DNA of 64,000 nucleotides from Nocardioides sp. NBC_00368 (GTDB lineage: Bacteria > Actinomycetota > Actinomycetes > Propionibacteriales > Nocardioidaceae). The translations under genes were made by a program, and so were the position numbers. The notes beneath the pieces were generated by a model. It was not told the DNA's origin. It did not search any database and worked only from the letters and a program-made list of their open reading frames with translations. The stretch spans positions 3,474,501 through 3,538,500 of the forward strand of contig NZ_CP107970.1 in assembly GCF_036090055.1 (NCBI RefSeq), written 5' to 3'. The first letter of the stretch is position 1; each line of letters begins with the position of its first letter. Shown piece after piece: positions 39,498 to 47,646 of this stretch.

Positions 39498-39519
39498 ACG
39501 CTATCGAGAGGAAGCACGC

Positions 39520-41679
39520 ATGCCGCAGACGAAGTACGCCGCTGGCCCACCAGCGACCGCCCCGTTCCCACAACCTGGCCCGCTGGGCCGGCTGGGGGTG
39601 TGGGTGACCGATCACCGACGCCTGGTCACCATCGGCTGGGTGCTCCTGGTGATCGGGCTGGGCGTCTTCGCTCCCGCCGTGGAGAAGAACCTCTCCGGGG
39701 CCGGTTGGCAGGCCGACGGATCAGAGTCTGTGGCCGTCCGCGAGCTCGCGCAGGAGCACTTCGCCGGCAACGCCAGCCACGCGATCCAGGTGGTCGTCCA
39801 CAGCACCGACGGCTCGCTCCAGGACGGTGCGGGTCAGCAGGTCCTGACAGACGTGATCCAGATCCTCCGGGACGAGCCGCGGCTGGACGAGGTGATCGAA
39901 CCCATGCCTGGCGTCAGCCTGTCCCAGGACGGCGCCACCGCAGTGGTGCTGGCCGGCGCCGGCGTGGACACCAACGAGATGGTCCGCGTCGCCACCGATC
40001 TCAAGGAAGAGCTCCAGGGTCTTTCCACCGACACCGTGCAGGTCAATCCCACGGGCTCGTCGCTGCTGTGGTCGGACTTCAACGAGGCCAACCTGGAGGC
40101 CATGCTCACCTCGGAGATGATGTCGTGGCCCGTCACGCTCGCGATCCTCGTACTCGCCTTCGGGGCCTTGGTCGCTGCCGGCCTTCCACTCGTCCTCACC
40201 CTCGCCGGCCTGGTCGCCTCCGCCGGCTCGCTCGTGCTGATCAACGAGTTGGTTCCGGTCTCGATCTGGGCGATGAACTTCGCGATGATGTTCTCCCTCG
40301 CGCTGGGCATCGACTACGCCCTCTTCCTCGTCGCCCGATACCGCGCGGCCCGAATGGGACACCACAGCTCCGCGCGCGCGGCGATCGCCGAAACCATGGA
40401 CACGGCGGGCAAGGCGGTGCTGCTCTCCGGCGTGACGGTGCTGGTCTCGCTGTCTGCAGTGATGCTGGTGCCCTCACCGTCGTTCCGCTCCATGGCCGGA
40501 GGGATCATGCTCTCGGTCGTCTTCGTGCTCGCCGCGACGCTGACACTGCTGCCCCTGGTGCTGGTGGCCCTCGACCAGAAGATCAACAAGTTCTCGCTGC
40601 CCTGGGTCAGGGCCGGCGAGCACCGTTCCCCCGTGTTCGCCGCCTGGGGTGAACGACTGTGGCGACGCCCCATGGTCTGGGGCCTGGGCTCGCTGGTCGT
40701 GCTGATCGTGCTGGCCGCCCCGATCCTCGGCCTCGAGACCGCGATGCCGTCGATTAAGGTGCTCCCCGAGGACTCCAGCGCGAGAGTCGGCTACGACCAG
40801 GTCCAGGACGCCTTCGGTGAGGGTGCTCCGGGCATGCTTCAGGTCGTCGTCGACAAGCGCGACGCCGAGGCCGCATCGCAGATCCTGGCCGACGACGAGG
40901 GTATCGAGACCGTCATGCCCTCGGCGCCCGCCTCGGACGGCACCGACTACAGCCTGATCCAGGCGGTGCCGACGGTCGATCCCTCCGATCCTGACCTTGC
41001 CGCGAGCGTCGACCGTCTCCGCGCAGATCTGCCGGACTCCGCCCTGGTCGGCGGCGCAGCGGTCGAGAACATCGACCTGAAGAACCAGCTCGATACGACC
41101 ACTCCACTGGTGATCGGCGTCGTCCTGGTGCTCGGCTTCCTCCTGCTGCTCGTGGCGTTGCAGGCGCCACTGATCTCGCTCCTCGGCACGCTGGTCAGCC
41201 TGCTGTCGACCGCCGCGGCGTTCGGGGTCGCTCGCCTGGTCTTCCAGGACGGACACGGCTCCGGGTTCCTCGGATTCGAGCCTCAAGGCTTCCTGGACGC
41301 CTGGGCGCCGGTCTTCTTCTTCGCGATGATCTTCGCGATCGCGATGGACTACACCGTCTTCCTGCTCGCCTCCGCGAAGGAGCACTGGGAGAAGTCCGGC
41401 GACCCGCACGAGGCTATGGTCGGCGCGGTCGCGCACTCCGGGCGGGTCATCTTCGCCGCCGGCGGTGTCATGGTCGCGGTGTTCTTCACCTTCGCCCTGT
41501 CGGGCCCGCTGCCGCCGAAGGAGATGGGCGTGATCCTCGGCGTCGCCGTGTTGCTCGACGCCTTCCTGGTCCGTCTCGTCCTGCTTCCGGTGATGCTCCG
41601 CGTCGCCGGCCGCGCCGCCTGGGCCACCCCGGCCTGGCTGCGCCGCGTGCTGCCCAACATCACGTTCTCCCACAGCTGA
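39520..41679 (+). CDS. MMPL family transporter
   Basis: A 719-residue RND-type membrane protein from ATG 39520, preceded by GAGAGG. The first helix is at residues 35-52. The first periplasmic loop has DGSESVAVRELAQEHFAGNA; five helices near 195-350 follow, with SLALGIDYALFLVARYRAAR. The second half repeats the pattern (helices near 528-700) with IFAIAMDYTVFLLASAKEHW. The GxDY and MDY motifs belong to the proton-relay helices. MMPL proteins export lipids or small molecules using the proton gradient. Control by the divergent CsoR/CstR-like repressor suggests a role under metal or sulfur stress. Confidence 0.92.
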   Translation: MPQTKYAAGPPATAPFPQPGPLGRLGVWVTDHRRLVTIGWVLLVIGLGVFAPAVEKNLSGAGWQADGSESVAVRELAQEHFAGNASHAIQVVVHSTDGSLQDGAGQQVLTDVIQILRDEPRLDEVIEPMPGVSLSQDGATAVVLAGAGVDTNEMVRVATDLKEELQGLSTDTVQVNPTGSSLLWSDFNEANLEAMLTSEMMSWPVTLAILVLAFGALVAAGLPLVLTLAGLVASAGSLVLINELVPVSIWAMNFAMMFSLALGIDYALFLVARYRAARMGHHSSARAAIAETMDTAGKAVLLSGVTVLVSLSAVMLVPSPSFRSMAGGIMLSVVFVLAATLTLLPLVLVALDQKINKFSLPWVRAGEHRSPVFAAWGERLWRRPMVWGLGSLVVLIVLAAPILGLETAMPSIKVLPEDSSARVGYDQVQDAFGEGAPGMLQVVVDKRDAEAASQILADDEGIETVMPSAPASDGTDYSLIQAVPTVDPSDPDLAASVDRLRADLPDSALVGGAAVENIDLKNQLDTTTPLVIGVVLVLGFLLLLVALQAPLISLLGTLVSLLSTAAAFGVARLVFQDGHGSGFLGFEPQGFLDAWAPVFFFAMIFAIAMDYTVFLLASAKEHWEKSGDPHEAMVGAVAHSGRVIFAAGGVMVAVFFTFALSGPLPPKEMGVILGVAVLLDAFLVRLVLLPVMLRVAGRAAWATPAWLRRVLPNITFSHS

Positions 41680-41712
41680 AACCATCAGAAACCACAGAAA
41701 AGGAAACGAGCA

Positions 41713-41883
41713 ATGTGTCGTCCCGTCCGCTGCAAGAAGTGCAAGAAGACCACCTGGGCCGGCTGCGGCCGCCATGTCGCCGCCATCAAGGCCTCTGTAC
41801 CCGCCGGGCAGTGGTGCCCCGGACATTCCGCCGACCCCAAGGACCCGAACGGCACCTGGCTGAGCCGCTTCTTCGGCCGTTGA
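41713..41883 (+). CDS. Small Cys-rich zinc-ribbon-like protein
   Basis: A 56-residue protein with AAAAGGAAACGAG before its ATG. It reads MCRPVRCKKCKKTTWAGCGR, then HVAAIKASVPAGQWCPGHSA. Five Cys and two His in CxxCxxxxxxGCGxH spacing suggest a small zinc-binding fold. I recall similar short proteins in actinobacteria. It lies 33 bp after the MMPL gene on the same strand and is probably cotranscribed with it. Confidence 0.75.
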   Translation: MCRPVRCKKCKKTTWAGCGRHVAAIKASVPAGQWCPGHSADPKDPNGTWLSRFFGR

Positions 41884-41945
41884 CGATTCCCGGGGAACCC
41901 GCTCCGAGACCTGCAGGTGCGGGCGTTCGTCGCCCGCACCTGCAG

Positions 41946-42596
41946 CTACGCGCCTTCGGACATCTCCCGGAACTCCCCGTGCCAGCTGTGATACCAGACG
42001 GCGCCGGTGGTGGCGTTCACCGAGAGCATCCCCTCGATACGGTCGCCTTCGAGCGTGTGCAACGTGTAGTAGCCAGGGAAGGCCTCGGCTTCGGCGACGG
42101 TGAGACCGTCGTGATCCTCGGCCCAGGCTTGTGCGGTGGCCCGGGCCTGCTCGGCGCTGAGCCGAGCAGACGCGCCGGGGCGGGCCATCATCCCGTAGCG
42201 GGTGTTCCACATCATGGCCGGCCCGAACTCGAGCTGCACGGCCCCGGTCGACGGGTCGACCAGCACCTCGGTGGCCTTGGCCCCGTCGGACTCCTCGAGC
42301 TCGGCGTAGTAGTTGTTCGCAAACCGCATCACTTCGCCTACGCGCAGCCCCGGCCCCAGCGTCTCGGCGAAGTCCTCGGCTCGGTCTCGTGCCTCCGCGA
42401 GATCGTCCACCGGGTCGCGATCGCCGGACAGCCACCTCGACTCGGCCGCGCCGCCCATCATCGGCATGCCCGTTCCTCCCCAGGGACCGTACCCGCGGCG
42501 GGAGTCGTCATCCTGGGCGACCAGCCAGGCTCCGGAACCGAGCATCGCGAGCAGGGCGACCAGTGGAACCCACAGGCTCTTCAGCGTACGCATCAC
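41946..42596 (-). CDS. PepSY-domain membrane-anchored protein
   Basis: A 216-residue protein with one N-terminal membrane helix (LWVPLVALLAMLGSGAWLVA, residues ~8-27), then a Gly/Met-rich segment (RRGYGPWGGTGMPMMGG). Two repeats of a PepSY-like fold follow: RVGEVMRFANNYYAELEESD with VLVDPSTGAVQLEFGPAMMW, and LSAEQARATAQAWAEDHDGL with GMLSVNATTGAVWYHSWHG. PepSY domains bind peptides or modulate proteases outside the cell. The start overlaps the stop of the SHOCT gene by four bases. The Met/Gly-rich part could bind metal (inferred). Confidence 0.75.
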   Translation of the reverse strand: MMRTLKSLWVPLVALLAMLGSGAWLVAQDDDSRRGYGPWGGTGMPMMGGAAESRWLSGDRDPVDDLAEARDRAEDFAETLGPGLRVGEVMRFANNYYAELEESDGAKATEVLVDPSTGAVQLEFGPAMMWNTRYGMMARPGASARLSAEQARATAQAWAEDHDGLTVAEAEAFPGYYTLHTLEGDRIEGMLSVNATTGAVWYHSWHGEFREMSEGA

Positions 42597-42871
42597 CGGG
42601 ACTCGGTCCCGGTGGTCCTGGAGGAACGCAGGGTGGCGCGCATCGACCGGTAGGTCTCCTCATCCAGCTCACCGGCGGCGAAACGCCGGTCCAAGATGTC
42701 CTCAGCACTCTCCGTGGGAGCTCCGCCTCGTCGCGGCGCGGAGTCACCCCCGGCACCTCCGGTCGGCAGGACGCGGGCGATCACCCAGATGACCAAGGTG
42801 ATCAGCCCGACCCAGAAGATGGTCATGGCGATCCAGCCCACGACCCCCATGCCGTATCCGTAACCCATCAT
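42593..42871 (-). CDS. SHOCT-domain small membrane protein
   Basis: A 92-residue protein. A short Met/Gly/Tyr start (MMGYGYGMG) leads into one helix (VVGWIAMTIFWVGLITLVIW, residues ~10-29). The C-terminal SHOCT motif is SAEDILDRRFAAGELDEETY near residues 55-75. SHOCT is a short oligomerisation motif common in small membrane proteins. It is coupled with the downstream PepSY gene and probably forms an operon with it. Confidence 0.85.
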   Translation of the reverse strand: MMGYGYGMGVVGWIAMTIFWVGLITLVIWVIARVLPTGGAGGDSAPRRGGAPTESAEDILDRRFAAGELDEETYRSMRATLRSSRTTGTESR

Positions 42872-43185
42872 TTGTCGACTCCTGTCCTTCGAGCGGAGCC
42901 CAACATCGCGACCGCGCGGCGCGCGCCTCCGTTCCTACAGTGATCGTCACGCGCCGACCGTCCGGGCCACAGGGACGAAAGCCACCCATCGGAGGGCCGG
43001 AAGGCTGTCGGTGCTCCCACGTCATGGTTCCGAGGAGACCGACATCGATGCCGAGCCCGCTCACCCGGCGCCAATGTGCCTGACCCGTGGCCCGATGAGC
43101 TCGACGACGAGGCCGTACGCCTCGTACCGCAGGCGCGCCCTCGGTCGAACGGGATCTGTCGACGGTGGCGGCTGTAGCCGGAATG
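42872..43185. other. Intergenic region upstream of SHOCT-PepSY genes
   Basis: A non-coding stretch of 314 bp. The SHOCT start is preceded by AGGACAGGAGT on the minus strand. GGGACGAAAGCCAC at 42972-42985 weakly resembles the DosR-type hypoxia box (GGGACTAAAGTCCC, 11 of 14). No coding frame or hairpin terminator stands out. Confidence 0.35.
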
Positions 43186-43524
43186 CTATTCGTGCGTCGT
43201 CTCCCATTCCTCGATGATCCAGGAACGGGTACGGGTTCGGTCAAGGAAGCGCGCTTCGTCCTCGGCTACGCCGGAGCCAGGTGCGTACACAGCAGCGATC
43301 CACTTGTCCCGAGTTGCTCGGTCCTCGAACTGCAAGCGGGTCATGACATCGAAGTCCGCGTCGGAGCTCCGCTCGTCAAGAGTGGGGAGATAACTGCGTG
43401 AATATGCTGCCGGAGCCGGCGCGACGCTCAGGATGAGCGGTACGTGGTGGTGCTCGTAATAGTCGATGAACTGGTCACGGCTCATCCCAGGGCGGGCCGT
43501 CAGCAGTGCGATGGATGTGATCAT
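43186..43524 (-). CDS. EthD-domain protein
   Basis: A 112-residue protein reading MITSIALLTARPGMSRDQFI, DYYEHHHVPLI, then FDVMTRLQFEDRATRDKWIA and RTRSWIIEEWE. The Rxxxx(S/T)xxEFxxYWxxxHxPL pattern belongs to the EthD family, dimeric ferredoxin-like folds often acting in degradation or polyketide pathways. Substrate unknown. No operon partner. Confidence 0.85.
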   Translation of the reverse strand: MITSIALLTARPGMSRDQFIDYYEHHHVPLILSVAPAPAAYSRSYLPTLDERSSDADFDVMTRLQFEDRATRDKWIAAVYAPGSGVAEDEARFLDRTRTRSWIIEEWETTHE

Positions 43525-43715
43525 CGGAATCCTTCTCTGTGTGGCCGGCCATGGCGGCGAGTCTGCAACTTCTGGTCCAGGCGTCCAGTCGCCTCTCCGC
43601 TCCCGCGCAACGCAAGAGGGGCCACCGGCCGAAGTCGATGACCCCTCTCTGCAGGAGGTACTGGCGCTGACTCAGCGCCCGGCTATTGATGCATCAGATG
43701 CAATAGCGGAGGGTT

Positions 43716-46640
43716 TCAGCTGCAACCAGAGGTCGAGCCGCAGCCCTCGCAGACGTAGCAGGACCCGGCGGGGCGCATCTTGGTGCCGCAGGTGAAGCAG
43801 AGCGGGCTGTCGATGGCCATACCGCTGATCGACTCGAGCAGCTCGGCGGTGGTGTGGGCGGCCTTGGGCGCCTCCGCTGCAGGCGCCTCGGCGGGAGCCT
43901 CCTCCTCGACGTCGGCCTCGACGACCTCGGTCTTCGCCTCGACCTTGCGCTCCGGAGCCGGCTTCTGGACGAGCTCGGCGGCGGTGGTGCCGTTGCCGAG
44001 CTGCTCGTAGGAGCCGGTCTCGAGGTAGCGCTGACGCTCGTCGGCGGAGTAGATGCCGAGAGCCGAGCGGTCCTCGAAGGACATGTAGTCCAGCGCCAGG
44101 CGGCGGAAGACGTAGTCCATGAGCGACTGCGCCATGCGTACGTCCGGGTCGTCGGTCAGACCGGCGGGCTCGAACTTCAGGTTGGTGAACTTGGAGACGT
44201 ACGTCTCCAGCGGAACGCCGTACTGGAGGCCGACGGACACCGCGATGGAGAAGGCGTCCATGACACCGGCCAGGGTCGAGCCCTGCTTGCCGAGCTTGAG
44301 GAAGACCTCTCCGAGCTCGCCGTCGGCGTGCGCACCGGAGGTCATGTAGCCCTCGGCGCCACCGACCGTGAAGGAGGTGGTGCGCGAGACGCGGGACTTC
44401 GGCAGGCGCTTGCGGGTCGGGGCGTAGACGATCTTCTCGATGATCTTCTCGACGACCTCGGGCTCGACCTCGGCCTCGGGAGCCGGAGCAGCAGCGGTGG
44501 AGAGACCCTGGTCCTTCTTGGCGTTCTCCGACTTGCCGTCGGCCAGCGGCTGGCCGACCTTGCAGTTGTCGCGGTAGATCGCGGTGGCCTTCAGGCCCAG
44601 CTTCCACGACTCCATGTAGACCTGCTCGATGTCCTCGACGGTCGCGGACTCGGGCAGGTTGACGGTCTTGGAGATCGCGCCGGAGAGGAACGGCTGGGTC
44701 GCCGCCATCATGCGTACGTGGCCCATCGGCTGCAGCGCGCGCTTGCCCATCGCGGTGTCGAAGACCTCGTAGTGCTCCTGGCGCAGGCCGGGGGCGTCGA
44801 CGACGTGGCCGTGCTCGGCGATGTAGGCGACGATCGCCTCGATCTGCTCGGCCTGGTAGCCCAGCTTGGTGAGGGCCCGCGGGATCACCTGGTTGACGAT
44901 CTGCATCGAGCCGCCACCGACGAGCTTCTTGAACTTGACCAGCGAGAAGTCGGGCTCGATGCCGGTGGTGTCGCAGTCCATCATGAAGCCGATGGTGCCG
45001 GTCGGCGCGAGCAGCGAGGCCTGGGCGTTGCGGAAGCCGTTGACCTTGCCGATCTCGACGACGTCGTTCCACACCTTCGTCGCCGCGTCGATGATGTTGC
45101 GGTCGACCGGGTTGATCGAGCGGACCGCGTCGTTGGCGGCCTGGTGCTTGCGCATGACCCGCTGGTGGGCCTCGGCGTTGCGGGCGTAGCCGGCGTACGG
45201 ACCGACGACGCCGGCCAGCTCGGCCGAGCGCTTGTAGCCGGCACCGGTCATCAGCGAGGTGATGGCGGCGGCCATGGTGCGGCCGCCCTCGGAGTCGTAC
45301 CCCAGACCCATCGCCATCAGCAGGGCGCCGAGGTTGGCGTAGCCGATGCCGAGCTGGCGGTAGTCGCGGGTGGTCTCGCCGATCGCCTCGGTCGGGAAGT
45401 CGGCGAAGCAGATGGAGATGTCCATCGCGGTGAAGACGACCTCACAGGCCTGCTGGAAGCGCACGGCGTCGAAGGTGTCGTCGTCCTTGAGGAACTTCAG
45501 CAGGTTGAGCGACGCCAGGTTGCACGAGGAGTTGTCGAGCGACATGTACTCCGAGCACGGGTTGGAGCCGGTGATCCGGCCCGTCTCCGGGTTGGTGTGC
45601 CAGTCGTTGATGGTGTCGTCGTACTGCAGACCCGGGTCGGCACACTCCCACGCGGCGACCGAGATCTTGCGGAACAGCTCGCGGGCGTCGATCTCCTCGA
45701 TGACCTCACCGGTCGTACGCGCCCGGAGACCGAACTTCTTGCCCTCCTCGACCGCGCGCATGAACTCGTCGGAGACGCGCACCGAGTTGTTGGCGTTCTG
45801 GTACTGCACGGACGAGATGTCCTTGCCACCCAGGTCCATGTCGAAGCCGGCGTCGCGCAGGGCGCGGATCTTGTCCTCCTCGCGCGCCTTGGTCTCGACG
45901 AACTCCTCGATGTCGGGGTGGTCGACGTCGAGGACGACCATCTTCGCCGCACGACGGGTGGCGCCGCCGGACTTGATGGTGCCCGCGGACGCGTCGGCGC
46001 CGCGCATGAAGGAGACCGGACCGGAGGCGGTGCCGCCGGAGGACTTCAGCAGCTCCTTGGAGGAGCGGATTCGGGAGAGGTTGAGACCGGCACCGGAGCC
46101 GCCCTTGAAGATCAGGCCCTCCTCCTTGTACCAGTTCAGGATCGAGTCCATCGAGTCGTCGACCGAGAGGATGAAACAGGCCGAGACCTGCTGGGGGGAC
46201 TCGGTGCCGACGTTGAACCAGACCGGCGAGTTGAACGCGAAGTGCTGGTTGACCAGCAGCCAGGTGAGCTCGCGACCGAAGAGGTCGGCGTCGGCCTCGG
46301 AGGCGAAGTAGCCGTTCTCCTTGCCGGAGGCGACGTAGGTGTTCACGACCCGGTCGATCAGCTGCTTCAGGCTCTGCTCACGCTTGTCGGTGCCGATGGC
46401 ACCGCGGAAGTACTTGGTCGTGACGATCGTCGAGGCGTTGATCGACCAGAAGTCGGGGAACTCCACTCCGGTCTGCTCGAAGACGGTCTCCCCGGTCTTC
46501 CAGTTCTTCTGGACGACGTCGCGTCGCTCCCAGGTGATCTCGTCGTACGGGTGGACGCCCTCGGTGCTGAAGATCCGCTCGATCTTCAGCCCGGCGCCCG
46601 CCTTCGACGATGCCTGTGCCTCTGCTGCCGTGTCTGTCAT
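43716..46640 (-). CDS. nrdJ: Adenosylcobalamin-dependent (class II) ribonucleotide reductase
   Basis: A 974-residue protein from ATG 46640, which has AGGGGGA six bases upstream; the open frame extends far upstream but lacks coding character there. It has EITWERRDVVQKNWKTGETV near the N-terminus and FNSPVWFNVGTESPQQVSAC (substrate-site Cys). FKGGSGAGLNLSRIRSSKEL, NPCSEYMSLDNSSCNLASLN (radical-site Cys region) and LLAPTGTIGFMMDCDTTGIE follow. The C-terminal tail ends with CFTCGTKMRPAGSCYVCEGC, a zinc ribbon with reactive cysteines. It reduces ribonucleotides to deoxyribonucleotides using a B12 radical. It follows nrdR in the same direction and is controlled by the NrdR boxes upstream of nrdR. 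Confidence 0.97.
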   Translation of the reverse strand: MTDTAAEAQASSKAGAGLKIERIFSTEGVHPYDEITWERRDVVQKNWKTGETVFEQTGVEFPDFWSINASTIVTTKYFRGAIGTDKREQSLKQLIDRVVNTYVASGKENGYFASEADADLFGRELTWLLVNQHFAFNSPVWFNVGTESPQQVSACFILSVDDSMDSILNWYKEEGLIFKGGSGAGLNLSRIRSSKELLKSSGGTASGPVSFMRGADASAGTIKSGGATRRAAKMVVLDVDHPDIEEFVETKAREEDKIRALRDAGFDMDLGGKDISSVQYQNANNSVRVSDEFMRAVEEGKKFGLRARTTGEVIEEIDARELFRKISVAAWECADPGLQYDDTINDWHTNPETGRITGSNPCSEYMSLDNSSCNLASLNLLKFLKDDDTFDAVRFQQACEVVFTAMDISICFADFPTEAIGETTRDYRQLGIGYANLGALLMAMGLGYDSEGGRTMAAAITSLMTGAGYKRSAELAGVVGPYAGYARNAEAHQRVMRKHQAANDAVRSINPVDRNIIDAATKVWNDVVEIGKVNGFRNAQASLLAPTGTIGFMMDCDTTGIEPDFSLVKFKKLVGGGSMQIVNQVIPRALTKLGYQAEQIEAIVAYIAEHGHVVDAPGLRQEHYEVFDTAMGKRALQPMGHVRMMAATQPFLSGAISKTVNLPESATVEDIEQVYMESWKLGLKATAIYRDNCKVGQPLADGKSENAKKDQGLSTAAAPAPEAEVEPEVVEKIIEKIVYAPTRKRLPKSRVSRTTSFTVGGAEGYMTSGAHADGELGEVFLKLGKQGSTLAGVMDAFSIAVSVGLQYGVPLETYVSKFTNLKFEPAGLTDDPDVRMAQSLMDYVFRRLALDYMSFEDRSALGIYSADERQRYLETGSYEQLGNGTTAAELVQKPAPERKVEAKTEVVEADVEEEAPAEAPAAEAPKAAHTTAELLESISGMAIDSPLCFTCGTKMRPAGSCYVCEGCGSTSGCS

Positions 46641-46828
46641 TTCGTTCCCCCTGTTGTCATCGATCGCTGTGCCGTACTGCTGGTCGGTGCTGATGGTGGA
46701 GTCTCCTGTAGCGCCCGTTCGGGCTTCGTGCGTCGTGCTGTTGTTGTGCTGGATGGCCCGGACAGGTCGCTTCCCCACGGCCTGCCCGGGCCGGTCTGTG
46801 GCGCCATCGTTGCGAATGGCCGTGGGAT

Positions 46829-47329
46829 CTAGTCGCTGCCCACCGGGGCCTCGACCGGATGTTCTGCCTCGAAGTCCTGGACTTCCCGTTCCGTACGCAG
46901 CATCTGGATCTCGCGCTCGAAGTCGTCGGCCGACCCGAAGGCCCGGTAGACGCTCGCGAAGCGCAGGTAGGCCACCTCGTCGAGCTCGCGCAGCGGCGCG
47001 AGGATCGCCAGCCCCACCTCGTGGCTGGGAACCTCGGCCAACCCCTGGCTCCGCAGCGCCTGCTCGACCTCCTGGCCGAGGCAGGCGAGCTGGTCCTCGG
47101 TGACCGGGCGGCCCTTGCACGCCTTGCGTACGCCGTGCACCGCCTTGTCGCGGCTGAACGGCTCCGCCGCGCCGGAGCGCTTGGCCACCATCAGCTGCAT
47201 CTGCTCGACGGTCGTGAACCGCTTCCCACATTCCTGGCAGACCCGACGGCGCCGGATCTGGCCGCCGTCCTCGGCCACGCGGGAGTCGAGCACCTTGGTG
47301 TCGCTGTGTCGGCAGAACGGACAGTGCAC
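46829..47329 (-). CDS. nrdR: Transcriptional repressor NrdR
   Basis: A 166-residue protein from GTG 47329 with GAGGGG seven bases upstream. The N-terminal zinc ribbon is HCPFCRHSDTKVLDSR and RRRVCQECGKRFTTVEQ (two CxxC pairs). The ATP-cone follows: VAKRSGAAEPFSRDKAVHGV, RKACKGRPV and VAYLRFASVYRAFGSADDFE. NrdR senses ATP/dATP and represses ribonucleotide reductase genes. It is 188 bp upstream of nrdJ, and both are probably controlled from the NrdR boxes at 47467-47513. Confidence 0.97.
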   Translation of the reverse strand: MHCPFCRHSDTKVLDSRVAEDGGQIRRRRVCQECGKRFTTVEQMQLMVAKRSGAAEPFSRDKAVHGVRKACKGRPVTEDQLACLGQEVEQALRSQGLAEVPSHEVGLAILAPLRELDEVAYLRFASVYRAFGSADDFEREIQMLRTEREVQDFEAEHPVEAPVGSD

Positions 47330-47466
47330 GGTCGAGCCCCTCTCGTGAAGCCTTGTGGATCCAGGCCGTCTCAGCGGCGGCCCGAGCCTGTGGAACCTGT
47401 GGAATTGAGCGTGAGTCCCTGTGGAACAACACCCCCATCGCTGTGGGTCATCCACCCGTTCATGTG

Positions 47467-47513
47467 AACTAGATGTGGATAACTACAGCGGTGTAACTAC
47501 TAGATGTAGTGGT
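47467..47513. promoter_or_regulatory. Pair of NrdR boxes upstream of nrdR-nrdJ
   Basis: On the minus strand CCACATCTAGTTC and CCACTACATCTAGTAGTT match the NrdR box consensus (ACACwATATaTwGTGT, from memory), the second almost perfectly. Their common ACATCTAGT cores are 31 bp apart, three helical turns, as usual for paired NrdR boxes. They lie about 140-185 bp before the nrdR start. Confidence 0.8.
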
Positions 47514-47646
47514 AACCGTACGCCCGCCCCTCAGCCGATGCAAGCGAGCGTCGCGTTTCCCCGTGCGCCCGGCGTGTCGCCGGTCAAACACCGAAAGATT
47601 CCGGTTCAGCGGCGACGCGCTGGCCCAGATGGGTAAGAATGACCCC

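Noticed and set aside
37771..39519. Extension of the MMPL frame 583 codons upstream
   Set aside because: The extension is antisense to the gene at 37831-38973 and to the CsoR-like gene, and crosses the operators. The ATG at 39520 after GAGAGG is the natural start.
40474..42435. A 653-codon open frame on the minus strand
   Set aside because: It is antisense to the MMPL transporter and an alternative frame of the PepSY gene, with Glu/His/Gln-rich shadow composition.
43854..46832. A 992-codon open frame on the plus strand
   Set aside because: It is antisense to nrdJ. Such long shadow frames are normal at this GC content, and its composition is that of a reverse reading of conserved coding sequence.
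46641..47438. Extension of the nrdJ frame upstream to 47438
   Set aside because: It overlaps nrdR in another frame; the ATG at 46640 has a strong ribosome binding site and matches the usual NrdJ start.
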